Source: Acidovorax sp. (lineage in GTDB: Bacteria > Pseudomonadota > Gammaproteobacteria > Burkholderiales > Burkholderiaceae_C). Taken from it: a stretch of DNA of 40,696 bases. A model generated the notes under the pieces. The model made no database searches. It saw only the letters and a list, made by a program, of their open reading frames with translations, and was not told where the DNA came from. The first letter of the stretch is position 1; each line of letters starts with the position of its first letter. Below, one piece after another: positions 1 through 8,628 of this stretch. The position numbers were made by a program, and so were the translations under genes. Where the stretch lies: assembly GCF_016783915.1 (NCBI RefSeq), contig NZ_JADHVT010000031.1:1-40696 (forward strand), written 5' to 3'.

Positions 1-786
1 AGGCCGCATCAGCACCAGCTCAGCCCCGCGTGTGCAAGTCCACAGCTGCAGCGTCAGAAAGTCCTGCACCTGCTGGCTGAACATGGGCATGCAGTCCAAC
101 ATCAGCGCCCGTATCTCTGCAGGCTGCAGCACCCGCTTGTCGGTGCCTTTGTACACGCCGTCGCGCTTGGCCCCCTTGCTGCGCAGCTTGCGGGCCAGCA
201 CCTGGGCCCACCAGTTTGGCAGGTCGTCAGGTATGCGCCCGGCGTCCATAGCGTGCACACAGGCGGCAGACAGCTCTGTCTTGACCGAGTTGGCCAGCAC
301 AGGCCGGTCAGCCAGCCCGGTGATGAGGTCAAACGCAAACCGGCGGGTCACATCGGCCACCGGCAGGGCCTGGTGCTGCAGCGTAGCTTTTTCAAGCCGC
401 TGCTGCACCGCCCGGGCGCCCTTGGCCTCGCGCCGCACCTGCAGGTATCCCGTGGCGTAGTCGCGCACCAGGTCGCCCAGCGTGTAGACCACCGCCCCCT
501 GCTGCGCCAGCGCTGGCGCAGCGGCCAGCTTGCGCACGGCCTGCGGGTCGCCGCCCGCGTCACGCACTGCCCGCAGCTCAGCCCAACGGGCAGCCGCATC
601 CACCGGCGGCACTTCAGGGTAATGCCCCAGGCGCACCTGTTTCATCTGGCCCGTGGCCGGGTGTTTGTAACGGTAGATCCATGTCTTGCGACTGGAAGAC
701 GCAACCAGCCGTAGGCCATTGCAACCTTGAACGACAATGTAGGCGCCAGGCTGCAGGGCCTTAGCTGCCCGTGCATCAAACTGCAT
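1..786 (-). CDS. P4-type tyrosine integrase, 5' part (truncated by window edge)
   Basis: An open frame of 262 codons starts at ATG 784-786 and runs off the left edge without a stop. The N-terminal ~95 residues resemble the DUF4102 arm-binding domain of P4-family integrases: a short beta-rich segment (GLRLVASSSRKTWIYRYKH), then LGHYPEVP and an AAARWAELRAVRDAGGDP helix. A core-binding region follows, and the frame reaches TRGAELVLMRP, where R253 fits the first catalytic Arg of tyrosine recombinases. The His-x-x-Arg box and the catalytic Tyr would lie outside the window, so integrity cannot be judged. Such enzymes move genomic islands, integrative elements and prophages. The gene is transcribed toward the left, so its element probably lies there. 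No tRNA gene is seen next to it. Confidence 0.88.
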   Translation of the reverse strand, partial: MQFDARAAKALQPGAYIVVQGCNGLRLVASSSRKTWIYRYKHPATGQMKQVRLGHYPEVPPVDAAARWAELRAVRDAGGDPQAVRKLAAAPALAQQGAVVYTLGDLVRDYATGYLQVRREAKGARAVQQRLEKATLQHQALPVADVTRRFAFDLITGLADRPVLANSVKTELSAACVHAMDAGRIPDDLPNWWAQVLARKLRSKGAKRDGVYKGTDKRVLQPAEIRALMLDCMPMFSQQVQDFLTLQLWTCTRGAELVLMRP

Positions 787-825
787 TCGCCACCCCTTGG
801 ATTTATCGGCGGCGCAAGGTTGGAA

Positions 826-954
826 AAACCTACGCCAAACCTACGCCGAGGCGGCAAGTGTAGCCCGTATCGCACTGAACGCTATCACTAGAACAGAAAA
901 ACAAACGTGGCACAGTGGCGTAGATTTTTGCCAATGAAATCAAGGCGTTAGGTT
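826..954. repeat. Cluster of 11-bp AAACCTACGCC repeats next to the integrase
   Basis: AAACCTACGCC occurs twice in perfect tandem (826-836 and 837-847). An inverted copy with one mismatch lies at 917-927 (reads AAATCTACGCC on the minus strand), and an inverted copy with one inserted base at 944-954 (AACCTAACGCC). All lie in the 212-bp gap between the integrase start and the dehydrogenase gene. Repeated short sites beside an integrase gene are typical of arm-type or excisionase sites and can also carry the int promoter. That role is inferred; the repeats themselves are seen directly. Confidence 0.6.
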
Positions 955-998
955 GATATTGCCTTGTGAATCAATGAGTTATGAAAGTTGAACAAACG

Positions 999-2006
999 AT
1001 GAATATCGTTATCCTTGACGATTACCAGGATGCAGTGCGCAAGCTGCATTGCGCCTCTCGGCTCGACGCATACACCGCCAAGGTGTACACCAACACGGTC
1101 AAAGGGCTGGGGCAGCTTTCGGTGCGACTCAAAGACGCCGACATCATTGTGCTGATCCGCGAACGGACCCAGATCACACGCCAACTGGTTGAAAAGCTCC
1201 CGCGGCTCAAGCTCATCGCCCAAACTGGCAAGATTGGGAGCCACATTGATGTAGCGGCATGTACTGAGCGGGGGATCGCCGTGGCAGAAGGGGTCGGCTC
1301 CCCTGTGGCTCCCGCCGAGCTGACCTGGGCCCTGGTGATGGCCTCCATGCGCCGCCTGCCCCAATACATCTCCAACCTCAAGCATGGCGCTTGGCAGCAG
1401 TCCGGTCTCAAGACCGCGTCGATGCCCCCCAACTTCGGAGTCGGCAGCGTGCTGCGGGGTAAAACACTGGGTATCTGGGGCTACGGCCGCATCGGACAAC
1501 TGGTGGCCGGCTATGGACGGGCGTTTGGCATGAACGTGCGCGTCTGGGGGCGTGAAGCCTCACGCGCGCAGGCGCTGACGGATGGGTACCAGGCCGCCGC
1601 CACGCGCGAAGAGTTTTTTTCGCAGTGCGACGTGATCTCGTTGCACCTGCGCCTGAACGACGAAACGCGCGGCATCATCTCGCTTGAAGACCTCTCGTGC
1701 ATGAAGCCCACCTCGCTGCTGGTCAACACGTCACGTGCAGAATTGATTGAACCCGACGCGCTCATCGCAGCACTCAACCGGGGTCGCCCGGGCCTGGCGG
1801 CCGTGGACGTGTTTGAGAGCGAACCCATCCTGCAAGGCCACGCCCTGCTCCGCCTGGAAAACTGCATCTGCACGCCACACATCGGGTACGTGGAGCAGGA
1901 CAGCTACGAGCTCTACTTTGGTGCAGCTTTCGACAATGTGGTGAATTTCATCAAGGGCACGCCTACCAACATCGTGAATCCTGGCTCGCTACAAGTCAGG
2001 CGCTAA
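999..2006 (+). CDS. D-2-hydroxyacid dehydrogenase family protein
   Basis: A 335-residue NAD(P)-dependent oxidoreductase of the D-isomer-specific 2-hydroxyacid dehydrogenase family, related to phosphoglycerate dehydrogenase. The Rossmann motif GYGRIG lies in the central nucleotide-binding domain. The catalytic trio fits R246 (NTSRAEL), E275 (FESEP) and H294 (CTPHIGY). The substrate cannot be read from sequence; the protein lacks the ACT domain of long SerA enzymes. I chose ATG 999 (MNIVILDDYQ), the usual family N-terminus. An in-frame ATG at 981 would add six residues and has no better ribosome site. The gene stands alone and ends at a strong terminator. It is the first gene to the right of the integrase and its repeats. 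Confidence 0.85.
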   Translation: MNIVILDDYQDAVRKLHCASRLDAYTAKVYTNTVKGLGQLSVRLKDADIIVLIRERTQITRQLVEKLPRLKLIAQTGKIGSHIDVAACTERGIAVAEGVGSPVAPAELTWALVMASMRRLPQYISNLKHGAWQQSGLKTASMPPNFGVGSVLRGKTLGIWGYGRIGQLVAGYGRAFGMNVRVWGREASRAQALTDGYQAAATREEFFSQCDVISLHLRLNDETRGIISLEDLSCMKPTSLLVNTSRAELIEPDALIAALNRGRPGLAAVDVFESEPILQGHALLRLENCICTPHIGYVEQDSYELYFGAAFDNVVNFIKGTPTNIVNPGSLQVRR

Positions 2007-2054
2007 CAGATCAAACCGTTGCGGCGTTGGCAACGCTGACTACACCGCGCAATT

Positions 2055-2084
2055 AAAAAAGGCTTCCCGAGGGAAGCCTTTTTT
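2055..2084. terminator. Bidirectional rho-independent terminator
   Basis: A perfect stem, GGCTTCCC-GA-GGGAAGCC, is flanked by six A on the left and six T on the right, so it can end transcription in both directions. It lies between the convergent dehydrogenase gene and the binding-protein gene, where a shared terminator is expected. Confidence 0.93.
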
Positions 2085-2135
2085 GCGATTGTTGCAAGGC
2101 ACCGAAATGCCCCGCAGCAGAAAGCAACACTCCAA

Positions 2136-3263
2136 TTACAGAGGTGTCTTCTTGCCGTCCTTGTAGACGTACAGCGTGATCGCTGGGTTCTTCATTTCGC
2201 CGTTGGGTTCGAAGGCGATGGTGGAGGTCACGCCCTTGAAGTTGGACTTGGCGAGTTCGTTCACGTACACCTTGGGGTCCACGGAGTTGGCGCGCTTCAT
2301 AGCGTCCACCAGCAGGAACGTGGCGTCATAGGTGTAGGGGCTGTACACCTGGAACTGGTTGGGGTACTTGGCGTCGTACTTGGCCTTCCAGGCCGTACCG
2401 CCAGGCATCTTGGCCAGCGAGGAGCCGCCTTCCGCGCAGATCACATTAGCCAGGGTCTTGGCACCGGCAGCCAGCTTGGCGATTTCGGACGTGCAGACGC
2501 CGTCACCACCGAAGTATTTGACGTTCGCCATGCCCAGCTGTTCCATCTGGCGCAGCATGGGGCCGGCTTGAGGGTCCATACCACCGTAGAACACGGCATC
2601 AGGGTTCTTGGCCTTGATGGCGGTCAGGATGGCCATGAAGTCCGTGGCCTTGTCGGTCGTGAACTGCTCGTCCACCACCTTCATGCCCTTGGCTGTAGCG
2701 GTCTTCTTGAACACGTCGGCAACACCTTGGCCGTAAGCAGTACGGTCATCGATGATGGCAACGGTCTTGAGCTTCAGTGTGTCCACAGCGTAGAAGGCCA
2801 GACCAGCGCCCAGGGCGTTGTCGTTGGCGATGATACGGAACGTGGTCTTGTAGCCAGGCTTGGTCAGGTTGGGGTTGGTCGCAGCGCCCGTCACCATGGG
2901 GATGCCGCAATCGTTGTACACCTTGGAGGCGGGGATCGTCGTACCGGAGTTGAGGTGGCCGACCACGCCAGCGACCTTGGAGTCGCACAGCTTCTGTGCG
3001 GCAGCAGTGCCCTGCTTTGGATCGGCAGCGTCATCTTCAGCCTGCAGCTCGAACTTGATCTTCTTGCCGCCGATGGTGACGCCTTGAGCGTTCAGCTCTT
3101 CAATGGCCATGCGGGCGCCATTTTCGTTGTCCTTGCCGTAGTGGGCTTGGGCGCCGGAAACCGGAGCCACGTGGCCGATCTTGACCACCTGCTCTTGTGC
3201 AGAGGCCACACCAGCAACAGCCGCGATAGCAGCAACCACGGTCAGTTTCAACTTCAATTGCAT
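2136..3263 (-). CDS. Branched-chain amino acid-type ABC transporter substrate-binding protein
   Basis: A 375-residue periplasmic binding protein of the LivK/Leu-Ile-Val type (peripla_BP_6). It starts with a Sec signal peptide (MQLKLKLTVVAAIAAVAGVA, cleavage after ASA), followed by the family opening VKIGHVAPVSGAQAHYGKD and later motifs such as YDATFLLVDAMKRA. The start at 3261-3263 is supported by GGAG about 8 bases upstream. A longer in-frame start at 3311 would put 16 polar residues before the signal peptide and is unlikely. No livH/M/G/F permease or ATPase gene is nearby, so it must work with a transporter encoded elsewhere. The ligand is likely a branched-chain or related amino acid, but this is not certain from sequence. 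Confidence 0.9.
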   Translation of the reverse strand: MQLKLKLTVVAAIAAVAGVASAQEQVVKIGHVAPVSGAQAHYGKDNENGARMAIEELNAQGVTIGGKKIKFELQAEDDAADPKQGTAAAQKLCDSKVAGVVGHLNSGTTIPASKVYNDCGIPMVTGAATNPNLTKPGYKTTFRIIANDNALGAGLAFYAVDTLKLKTVAIIDDRTAYGQGVADVFKKTATAKGMKVVDEQFTTDKATDFMAILTAIKAKNPDAVFYGGMDPQAGPMLRQMEQLGMANVKYFGGDGVCTSEIAKLAAGAKTLANVICAEGGSSLAKMPGGTAWKAKYDAKYPNQFQVYSPYTYDATFLLVDAMKRANSVDPKVYVNELAKSNFKGVTSTIAFEPNGEMKNPAITLYVYKDGKKTPL

Positions 3264-3378
3264 ATCAAATCTCCAGTAAAGATAAACGCTGAGAATCTTC
3301 TTGTGTCTCAACGCAGGCGAACATATCGCAATTTACGGGCCAGATCATTAGGGAACACGATTAAACGCAAGAGAAACC

Positions 3379-3395
3379 ACAGGGGAATACCCTGT
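3379..3395 (-). terminator. Weak hairpin after the DUF2486-like gene
   Basis: ACAGGG-GAATA-CCCTGT forms a 6-bp hairpin touching the stop codon of the gene read on the minus strand. The following minus-strand sequence is only partly T-rich (GGTTTCTCTT). It may end the pepA-holC operon, but the signal is weak. The rest of the gap up to 3263 should hold the promoter of the binding-protein gene. Confidence 0.3.
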
Positions 3396-3985
3396 CATCC
3401 CTTGGCCCCAGGGGGCGCACCACTGGCCAGCTCGTCCGCCACCGCCTCGTACACCGCATGCCGTACCACCGATTCGATCTCTTCGCGCAGACGCGGAAGC
3501 ACTGACCGCGTCTGCTCCTGCACCACTGTGGCGATTGCTTCCCGCAAGCGCTGGTCCAGCACTACATCCACGCGCTGCATGACGCGGTGCACCATGTACT
3601 CCTCCATCCCATCTGGCAAGGCGCGGGCCGCAACGGGCGCAGCCCCTGGCTTTGGGCCAGCAGGGGTGGCAGCATGAACCGCCGGGCGAGATTGGACATG
3701 GGATACCGTAGAACGTGATGCCAGGGGAGCGGCCACAGGGATTGGCGCAGCCACCGGAGAGGCCACAGGACGCTCTGTGGCGGGGGGAGCGACTTGCGCC
3801 GCACCAGCCGGTCGCGCAGCGGGCAATGCAGGCCTGGCCAACGCCACAGACTGCGACGGTGACAGGACGGTGGTGCGGACCGCCGGATTTGAAGCCCCCG
3901 GCGCGAGGGGCGCCACGCCAGGCACCTGCACCACTTCGGTGAGCGTGGGTACAAACCGCGGAGGGGTTTTGGGTGGGAGCGCCAT
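3395..3985 (-). CDS. Proline/alanine-rich hypothetical protein, DUF2486-like
   Basis: A 196-residue protein. The first ~125 residues are low-complexity and rich in Pro, Ala and Val. The C-terminal ~65 residues (from MEEYMVHRVMQRVDVVLDQR on) are predicted helical and amphipathic. This layout resembles the betaproteobacterial DUF2486 family, which I recall next to holC; the family match is from memory and only moderately sure. There is no signal peptide or membrane segment. Its ATG overlaps the holC stop by one base (TGATG), so it is very likely translationally coupled to holC and co-expressed with pepA. Function unknown. Confidence 0.7.
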   Translation of the reverse strand: MALPPKTPPRFVPTLTEVVQVPGVAPLAPGASNPAVRTTVLSPSQSVALARPALPAARPAGAAQVAPPATERPVASPVAAPIPVAAPLASRSTVSHVQSRPAVHAATPAGPKPGAAPVAARALPDGMEEYMVHRVMQRVDVVLDQRLREAIATVVQEQTRSVLPRLREEIESVVRHAVYEAVADELASGAPPGAKG

Positions 3986-4419
3986 CAGCCCGCTTTCAGC
4001 ACCAGATCATGGCGGGTAATGGCATAACCCCGGGACGCGTAATGGCGCCAACGCGCACGCGCCTGAGCACGGTCGGCGTCGTCCTGGGCGCTTACCACTT
4101 CGACCAGACGGTCAAACCGACCAAAACCTTCCGGGACTTCCGCATTCAGGTTCAACAGCACTTCGTGATGCGGTGCCAGGCGTGCATCCTGCGCCAGCAA
4201 CACCGGAGAGGCCTGAACCAGCTCCTCGTCCGAGTCGGCGTGGCAATGGGCCACAAAGTCCTGCGGGGCCAACAACCAGAGCATGCGGTCCAGCGCCTGA
4301 AGCGCATCCGCAGGCGCGGCAATGACCAAACGAGCCCCGCTGCGCTGCACCTTGCGCGCAAACCGGCATGCGTAGGCCAGCTTGTCGGGTGCGTTGAAGT
4401 GAAAGGCTACCTCGGTCAT
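3985..4419 (-). CDS. holC: DNA polymerase III subunit chi
   Basis: A 144-residue HolC protein. Chi pairs with psi in the clamp-loader complex and contacts single-stranded-DNA-binding protein at the replication fork. Family features are the opening VAFHFNAPDKLAYACRFARK, the central LDRMLWLLAPQDFVAHC segment and the closing GRFDRLVEVVSAQDDADRAQ. Length is normal (E. coli 147). It sits six bases after pepA and overlaps the next gene by one base, in the pepA-holC order known from many proteobacteria; valS, which often follows, is not present here. Confidence 0.93.
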   Translation of the reverse strand: MTEVAFHFNAPDKLAYACRFARKVQRSGARLVIAAPADALQALDRMLWLLAPQDFVAHCHADSDEELVQASPVLLAQDARLAPHHEVLLNLNAEVPEGFGRFDRLVEVVSAQDDADRAQARARWRHYASRGYAITRHDLVLKAG

Positions 4420-4425
4420 GACGCG

Positions 4426-5982
4426 TCACGCAGCCTTGGTGCTGGAGGACCGCTTGGCGGCTGGCTTGCCCACAGCTCCAGCAGCGGCCGTCCTGGTCAC
4501 GGAGCGTGACGCGGACTTGGGTGCCTTGGCTTGTCGGACCTGCGACCTGGACTGCTCCAGCACATAGTGCACCAGCAGGCCAACCGGGCGTCCTGTGGAA
4601 CCCTTGGCCGCGCCTCCCTTCCAGGCAGTACCCGCAATGTCCAGGTGAGCCCAGGGCATGTCGCCGACGAACTTCTGCAAGAACTTGGCAGCGGTGATGG
4701 AGCCACCCGCACGGCCCGCCACGTTGCCCATATCGGCAAAATTGCTCTTCAAGCCATCTGCATAGTCATCGTCCAGCGGCATGCGCCAGCAGAGGTCTTG
4801 CGCGGCCTCACCAGCTGCCTGCAAGGACTCCGCCAGACCGTCGTTATTGGCAAACAAACCACTGCGTACGCCCCCCAAGGCGATCACGCAGGCGCCGGTC
4901 AGCGTCGCAATATCCACCACGGCGGCAGGCTTGAATCGCGCTGCATAGGTCAACGCATCACACAACACCAGGCGCCCCTCCGCATCGGTGTTCAAAATCT
5001 CGATGGTCTGGCCGCTCATGCTGGTGACCACATCGCCAGGTTTGACAGAACGCCCGTCCGGCATGTTTTCGCATGCGGGGATCAGGCCCACCACATTGAC
5101 GGCAGGCTGCAGTTCGCCCAGCGCGCGGAACGTTCCCAGCACGCTGGCAGCACCGCACATGTCGAATTTCATCTCGTCCATCTCGGGCGCGGGCTTGATC
5201 GAGATGCCGCCGGTGTCAAAGGTGATGCCCTTGCCCACCAGCACGATGGGTGCCTGGTCCTTGGCAGCGCCGTTGTAGCGCAGCTCGATGAAACGCAGGG
5301 GCTCTTCAGAGCCCTTTGCCACAGCCATGAAGGCGCCCATACCCAGACGCGCCACCTCTGCCGGGCCATGGACCTTGCACTGGATGCGTGGCAGCTTGGC
5401 CAGGGTTTTGGCTGCATCCGCCAGCAGGCTGGGGGTGGCGTGGTTGGCTGGGCGGTTGCCCCACTCCCTGGCAAACTCCACACCAGCGACCAGGGCGACC
5501 CCGCTGTCAAACCCGTCACGCGCACTGGCAGCATCCGGCACACCCACCACACAGCGGCTCAGGCTGCGTGCTTCCACCTTGGTCTTGGTGGTGGTGTAGA
5601 CATAGCTCACGTCTGCCACCGCCTGCACAGCCGCGCTGACAGACGCCGCCGGGGCTGCGCCGGCAAAACACAGCACCACGCGCTTGGTCAGGGGCGCCTT
5701 GATGGCACCACCCAGTGCCTGCAGCGCCTGGCGCGTTGCGCGCGCCGCCCCATCGCCCAACCCCACCAGCACCACGCGGCGGGCTGCAACGGCAGGCACC
5801 TGGTACAGCTGCAGGTGTTTGCCCGCCTTGGTGGTCAGATCTCCGTTCTTGAGTGCCAAGGCCGCCAGGGCAGACAGCGCGTCCTTGCCCGGCTTGAAGC
5901 CCTCGGGAAGCAGGACGATCAGCAGGTCGCATTTCTCCGAGGCTGCCGCAGCAAGTTCAAGGGTCTTGAGATCAAAGTTCAT
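4426..5982 (-). CDS. pepA: Leucyl aminopeptidase (M17 family)
   Basis: A 518-residue cytosolic aminopeptidase that removes N-terminal residues from peptides using two metal ions. The signature NTDAEGRL is at residues 331-338, preceded by the metal-binding GKGITFDTGG stretch and FDMCGAA. The start at 5980-5982 (MNFDLKTLELAAAA) matches the family; an upstream in-frame start at 6021 would overlap lptF. The last ~40 residues are an Ala/Lys/Ser/Arg-rich tail (AKAPKSASRSVTRTAAAGAV and on) not present in typical PepA. E. coli PepA also binds DNA as a regulator and recombination accessory; whether the basic tail serves that here is speculation. Confidence 0.95.
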   Translation of the reverse strand: MNFDLKTLELAAAASEKCDLLIVLLPEGFKPGKDALSALAALALKNGDLTTKAGKHLQLYQVPAVAARRVVLVGLGDGAARATRQALQALGGAIKAPLTKRVVLCFAGAAPAASVSAAVQAVADVSYVYTTTKTKVEARSLSRCVVGVPDAASARDGFDSGVALVAGVEFAREWGNRPANHATPSLLADAAKTLAKLPRIQCKVHGPAEVARLGMGAFMAVAKGSEEPLRFIELRYNGAAKDQAPIVLVGKGITFDTGGISIKPAPEMDEMKFDMCGAASVLGTFRALGELQPAVNVVGLIPACENMPDGRSVKPGDVVTSMSGQTIEILNTDAEGRLVLCDALTYAARFKPAAVVDIATLTGACVIALGGVRSGLFANNDGLAESLQAAGEAAQDLCWRMPLDDDYADGLKSNFADMGNVAGRAGGSITAAKFLQKFVGDMPWAHLDIAGTAWKGGAAKGSTGRPVGLLVHYVLEQSRSQVRQAKAPKSASRSVTRTAAAGAVGKPAAKRSSSTKAA

Positions 5983-6005
5983 AATTGGTGTTTTCCTTCC
6001 AGCCA
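5983..6005. promoter_or_regulatory. 23-bp divergent gap between pepA and lptF
   Basis: Only 23 bases separate the two divergent start codons, so at least one promoter must lie inside the opposite gene's coding region. On the pepA side GGAAGGA is a usable ribosome site about 12 bases before the ATG. No clear -10/-35 pair could be placed. The divergent arrangement is conserved in E. coli. Confidence 0.5.
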
Positions 6006-7112
6006 ATGTTATTCGATTCATCCATCCGCAAGGAGCTGGCGCGCAGCTTCGGCGCGACCCTTGTGGTGCTGGTGACCGTGGTCATGACCATGATGCTCAT
6101 CCGCACGCTGGGCCAGGCCTCCAAGGGCAGTGTCAGCCCGTCCGACGTGATGCTCGTCATGGGCTTCACTGTCTTGGGGCAATTGCCCACCATTCTCAGC
6201 CTCAGTCTGTTCATTGCGGTGGTCGGCACGCTATCGCGCATGTACCGTGACAGCGAAATGGTGATCTGGTTCGCCAGCGGGCGCGGCCTGATCAGTCTGG
6301 TGCGACCCCTGCTGCGCTTTGCCTGGCCGGTGATGGTGGTGATTGCCGTACTGTCGCTGCTGGTGTGGCCCTGGGCCAACTCCCAGATCCAGGAGCTCAA
6401 GACCCGCTACGAGCAACGCAGCGACATCGACCGCATTGCACCGGGCGAGTTCCAGGAGTCGTCCAACGGCAGCCGGGTGTTCTTCATCGACAAGGACACC
6501 CCCGACACGCAGGCCGCCAACAACGTCTTCATTGCCGCCAATGACGGCAAACGCGAATCCGTCACCTCCGCCCGCAGCGCCCGGCTGGAGACCCAGGGCG
6601 GTGAACGCATGGCCCTGCTGAGCGACGGTCAGCGCCTGGAGACCTCGCGGGACAAGCCCGGCGTGAAGATCAGCGAGTTCAGCCTGTACGGCACCCGCAT
6701 CGGTAGTGCAGCCCCAAGTGCGGCGGAAGAACTGGCGGTGAAGACACGCACGACCTACGACCTCGTGATGCGGCCGCTGCCGGCCTACCGCGCCGAGCTG
6801 GGCTGGCGCCTGGGCCTGGCACTGGCCGCGCTCAACTTTGTGCTGCTGGGTCTGGCTGTGGCCAGCGTCAACCCACGCGCCGCGCGCAGCACGAGCATGG
6901 TGTTTGCGCTGTTTGCCTTCATCGTTTACTACAACCTCATGACCCTGGGCCAGAGCTGGGTGGGCGCGGACCGGCTGGGCCTGACCAGTTTCATGGTGCT
7001 GCTGCACGGCGGCATGCTGGCGGCCTCACTGCTGGTGCTTGCTGTCCGACACAACCAATGGACGATGGGCCGACTATGGCAGTCCCTGCGCACCGGAGGG
7101 CAGTCCGCATGA
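6006..7112 (+). CDS. lptF: LPS export ABC transporter permease LptF
   Basis: A 368-residue inner-membrane permease that with LptG and LptB extracts lipopolysaccharide and passes it to the Lpt bridge. The protein has the YjgP/YjgQ layout: membrane segments near residues 15-35 and 55-75 and near 100-120, a large periplasmic beta-jellyroll region (about 125-265), then three C-terminal segments ending in VLAVRHNQWTMGRLW. I chose ATG 6006 (MLFDSSIRKELARSFG); a TTG at 5985 would extend it by seven residues with no supporting site. It overlaps lptG by ATGA. lptA, lptB and lptC are not in the window. Confidence 0.93.
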   Translation: MLFDSSIRKELARSFGATLVVLVTVVMTMMLIRTLGQASKGSVSPSDVMLVMGFTVLGQLPTILSLSLFIAVVGTLSRMYRDSEMVIWFASGRGLISLVRPLLRFAWPVMVVIAVLSLLVWPWANSQIQELKTRYEQRSDIDRIAPGEFQESSNGSRVFFIDKDTPDTQAANNVFIAANDGKRESVTSARSARLETQGGERMALLSDGQRLETSRDKPGVKISEFSLYGTRIGSAAPSAAEELAVKTRTTYDLVMRPLPAYRAELGWRLGLALAALNFVLLGLAVASVNPRAARSTSMVFALFAFIVYYNLMTLGQSWVGADRLGLTSFMVLLHGGMLAASLLVLAVRHNQWTMGRLWQSLRTGGQSA

Positions 7113-8218
7113 AAACCATCCGCCGCCTGATCCACCGCGAGGCCCTGGGCGCCGTCACCTTCGTCACCGTAGGTTTTCTGGCCCTCTTCTTCTTCTTTGA
7201 CCTGGTGGATGAGCTCCGCTGGGTGGGCCGTGCCGGGGAAGATGGCTACCAGCTATCGCACGCGCTGCTGTTTGTGGTGCTCAGCATCCCCAGTCACCTG
7301 TATGAACTGCTGCCCATCACGGTACTGATTGGCACCATCTTCGTAATGGCGCGCCTGGCCCAAAGCTCGGAGTTCACCATCATGCGCACCAGCGGCATGG
7401 GCCCTTGGCGCGCACTGCGTACCCTGCTCACGCTCGGCGGCGTCTTTGTGATGCTGACCTTCGCTGTCGGTGACTACCTGGCCCCCTTGACCGACCGCAC
7501 CGCGCAGCTCATCAAAGTGCGCTACCTGGGGCGGCTGACGGCGGGCGCCACAGGCGCATGGCTCAAAGAACGGCAAGAAGACCATTCGTTTGCCGTCAAC
7601 GTGCGCGCACTCACCCCCAATGGCGGCATGCTGGACGTGCGCATCTTCGAGTTTGACGAGAAGGGGCGCCTGGCGTCGCAGACCCGGGCAGCGTCGGGGC
7701 AGTTCGGCACCGATGGATCGTGGACCCTGGAGAAGGTGCAGCGAAGCCACTTTGAACAGCAAAGCGACAAGAACGAGGCCCGCGTGGAGCACCTGGAAAG
7801 CCCCTCCCTGCAGTGGCCGACCAAGATCAGTGCCGACATGGTGGCGGCCTCTTTGCTCAAGCCCGACCGCATGGCCACCCTGGACCTCTTTCAGTTCATT
7901 CGGCACCTGAACGCCAACGGCCAGTCCGCCCAGAAGTACGAGATCGAGTTCTGGCGCAAGGTGTTCTACCCCTTGAGCTGTCTGGTGATGGTGGTGCTGG
8001 CGCTGCCTTTTGCCTACCTGCATTTCCGCTCGGGCGGCATCGCGGGCTACGTGTTCGGCGGCGTGATGGCGGGCATCAGCTTCTTCCTGCTCAACAACGT
8101 CTTTGGCTATGCGGGCAATCTGCAAAACTGGTCGCCATGGCTGACAGCAGCGGCGCCCGGCCTGATCTACTCCCTGCTCTCGCTAGCGGCCTTTGGCTGG
8201 CTGGTGCTGAGACGCTGA
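7109..8218 (+). CDS. lptG: LPS export ABC transporter permease LptG
   Basis: A 369-residue partner of LptF with the same topology: three N-terminal membrane segments, a periplasmic domain, then three C-terminal segments. The N-terminus MKTIRRLIHREALGAV and the segment EIEFWRKVFYPLSCLVMVVL are typical of LptG. The start is set by the ATGA overlap with lptF and by GGAGGG nine bases upstream; in-frame codons upstream of it lie inside lptF. Coupled translation fits the 1:1 LptFG heterodimer. Confidence 0.93.
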   Translation: MKTIRRLIHREALGAVTFVTVGFLALFFFFDLVDELRWVGRAGEDGYQLSHALLFVVLSIPSHLYELLPITVLIGTIFVMARLAQSSEFTIMRTSGMGPWRALRTLLTLGGVFVMLTFAVGDYLAPLTDRTAQLIKVRYLGRLTAGATGAWLKERQEDHSFAVNVRALTPNGGMLDVRIFEFDEKGRLASQTRAASGQFGTDGSWTLEKVQRSHFEQQSDKNEARVEHLESPSLQWPTKISADMVAASLLKPDRMATLDLFQFIRHLNANGQSAQKYEIEFWRKVFYPLSCLVMVVLALPFAYLHFRSGGIAGYVFGGVMAGISFFLLNNVFGYAGNLQNWSPWLTAAAPGLIYSLLSLAAFGWLVLRR

Positions 8219-8240
8219 CACTCTGACCTCGCCCCGCCCC

Positions 8241-8612
8241 ATGACCCACGCCATCGTCCTGTTTGCCCACGGGTCCCGAGACCCCCTGTGGCGCGCCCCC
8301 ATGGAGGCAGTCGCAACGCGCATTGCCTCCCAAAGTCCGGACCGCCGGGCCATCTGTGCCTACCTGGAACTGTGTGAACCCGCCCTGCCGGACGCCGTCC
8401 GGCAACTGGTGGCCGGTGGGGCCACCGCCGTCACAGTGGTTCCGATGTTTCTGGGCACCGGCAAACACGCCCGGGAGGATTTGCCCCTGCTGGTGCAGGA
8501 GCTGCGCACCGCCCACCCCGCCGTGCAATTCCACGTCCAGGCCGCCATCGGGGAGGATCCACGCATGACGGCCTTGATGGCAGAGATCGCCTGCGAAAGC
8601 CCGCCGCTCTGA
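8241..8612 (+). CDS. cbiX: Short CbiX-type sirohydrochlorin chelatase
   Basis: A 123-residue single-domain chelatase of the CbiX-small/SirB group, which inserts iron or cobalt into sirohydrochlorin. The metal-handling His residues are visible in LFAHGSRDPLW (H10) and FLGTGKHAREDLP. At half the length of two-domain CbiX it should work as a dimer, as known for the short family. It starts 22 bases after lptG and lies just before a CysB-type regulator, so a role in sirohaem for sulfite reductase is plausible, but the metal cannot be told from sequence. No clear Shine-Dalgarno site is seen. Confidence 0.82.
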   Translation: MTHAIVLFAHGSRDPLWRAPMEAVATRIASQSPDRRAICAYLELCEPALPDAVRQLVAGGATAVTVVPMFLGTGKHAREDLPLLVQELRTAHPAVQFHVQAAIGEDPRMTALMAEIACESPPL

Positions 8613-8628
8613 AATTTCTGGGGTGCGG

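Noticed and set aside
1-1000. A tRNA gene as the integration target beside the integrase
   Set aside because: I looked for a cloverleaf-like sequence or CCA-type 3' end near the integrase and saw none; the target may be at the other end of the element.
5985-6005. TTG at 5985 as the lptF start
   Set aside because: It adds seven residues not typical of LptF and has no ribosome site; ATG 6006 gives the usual N-terminus.
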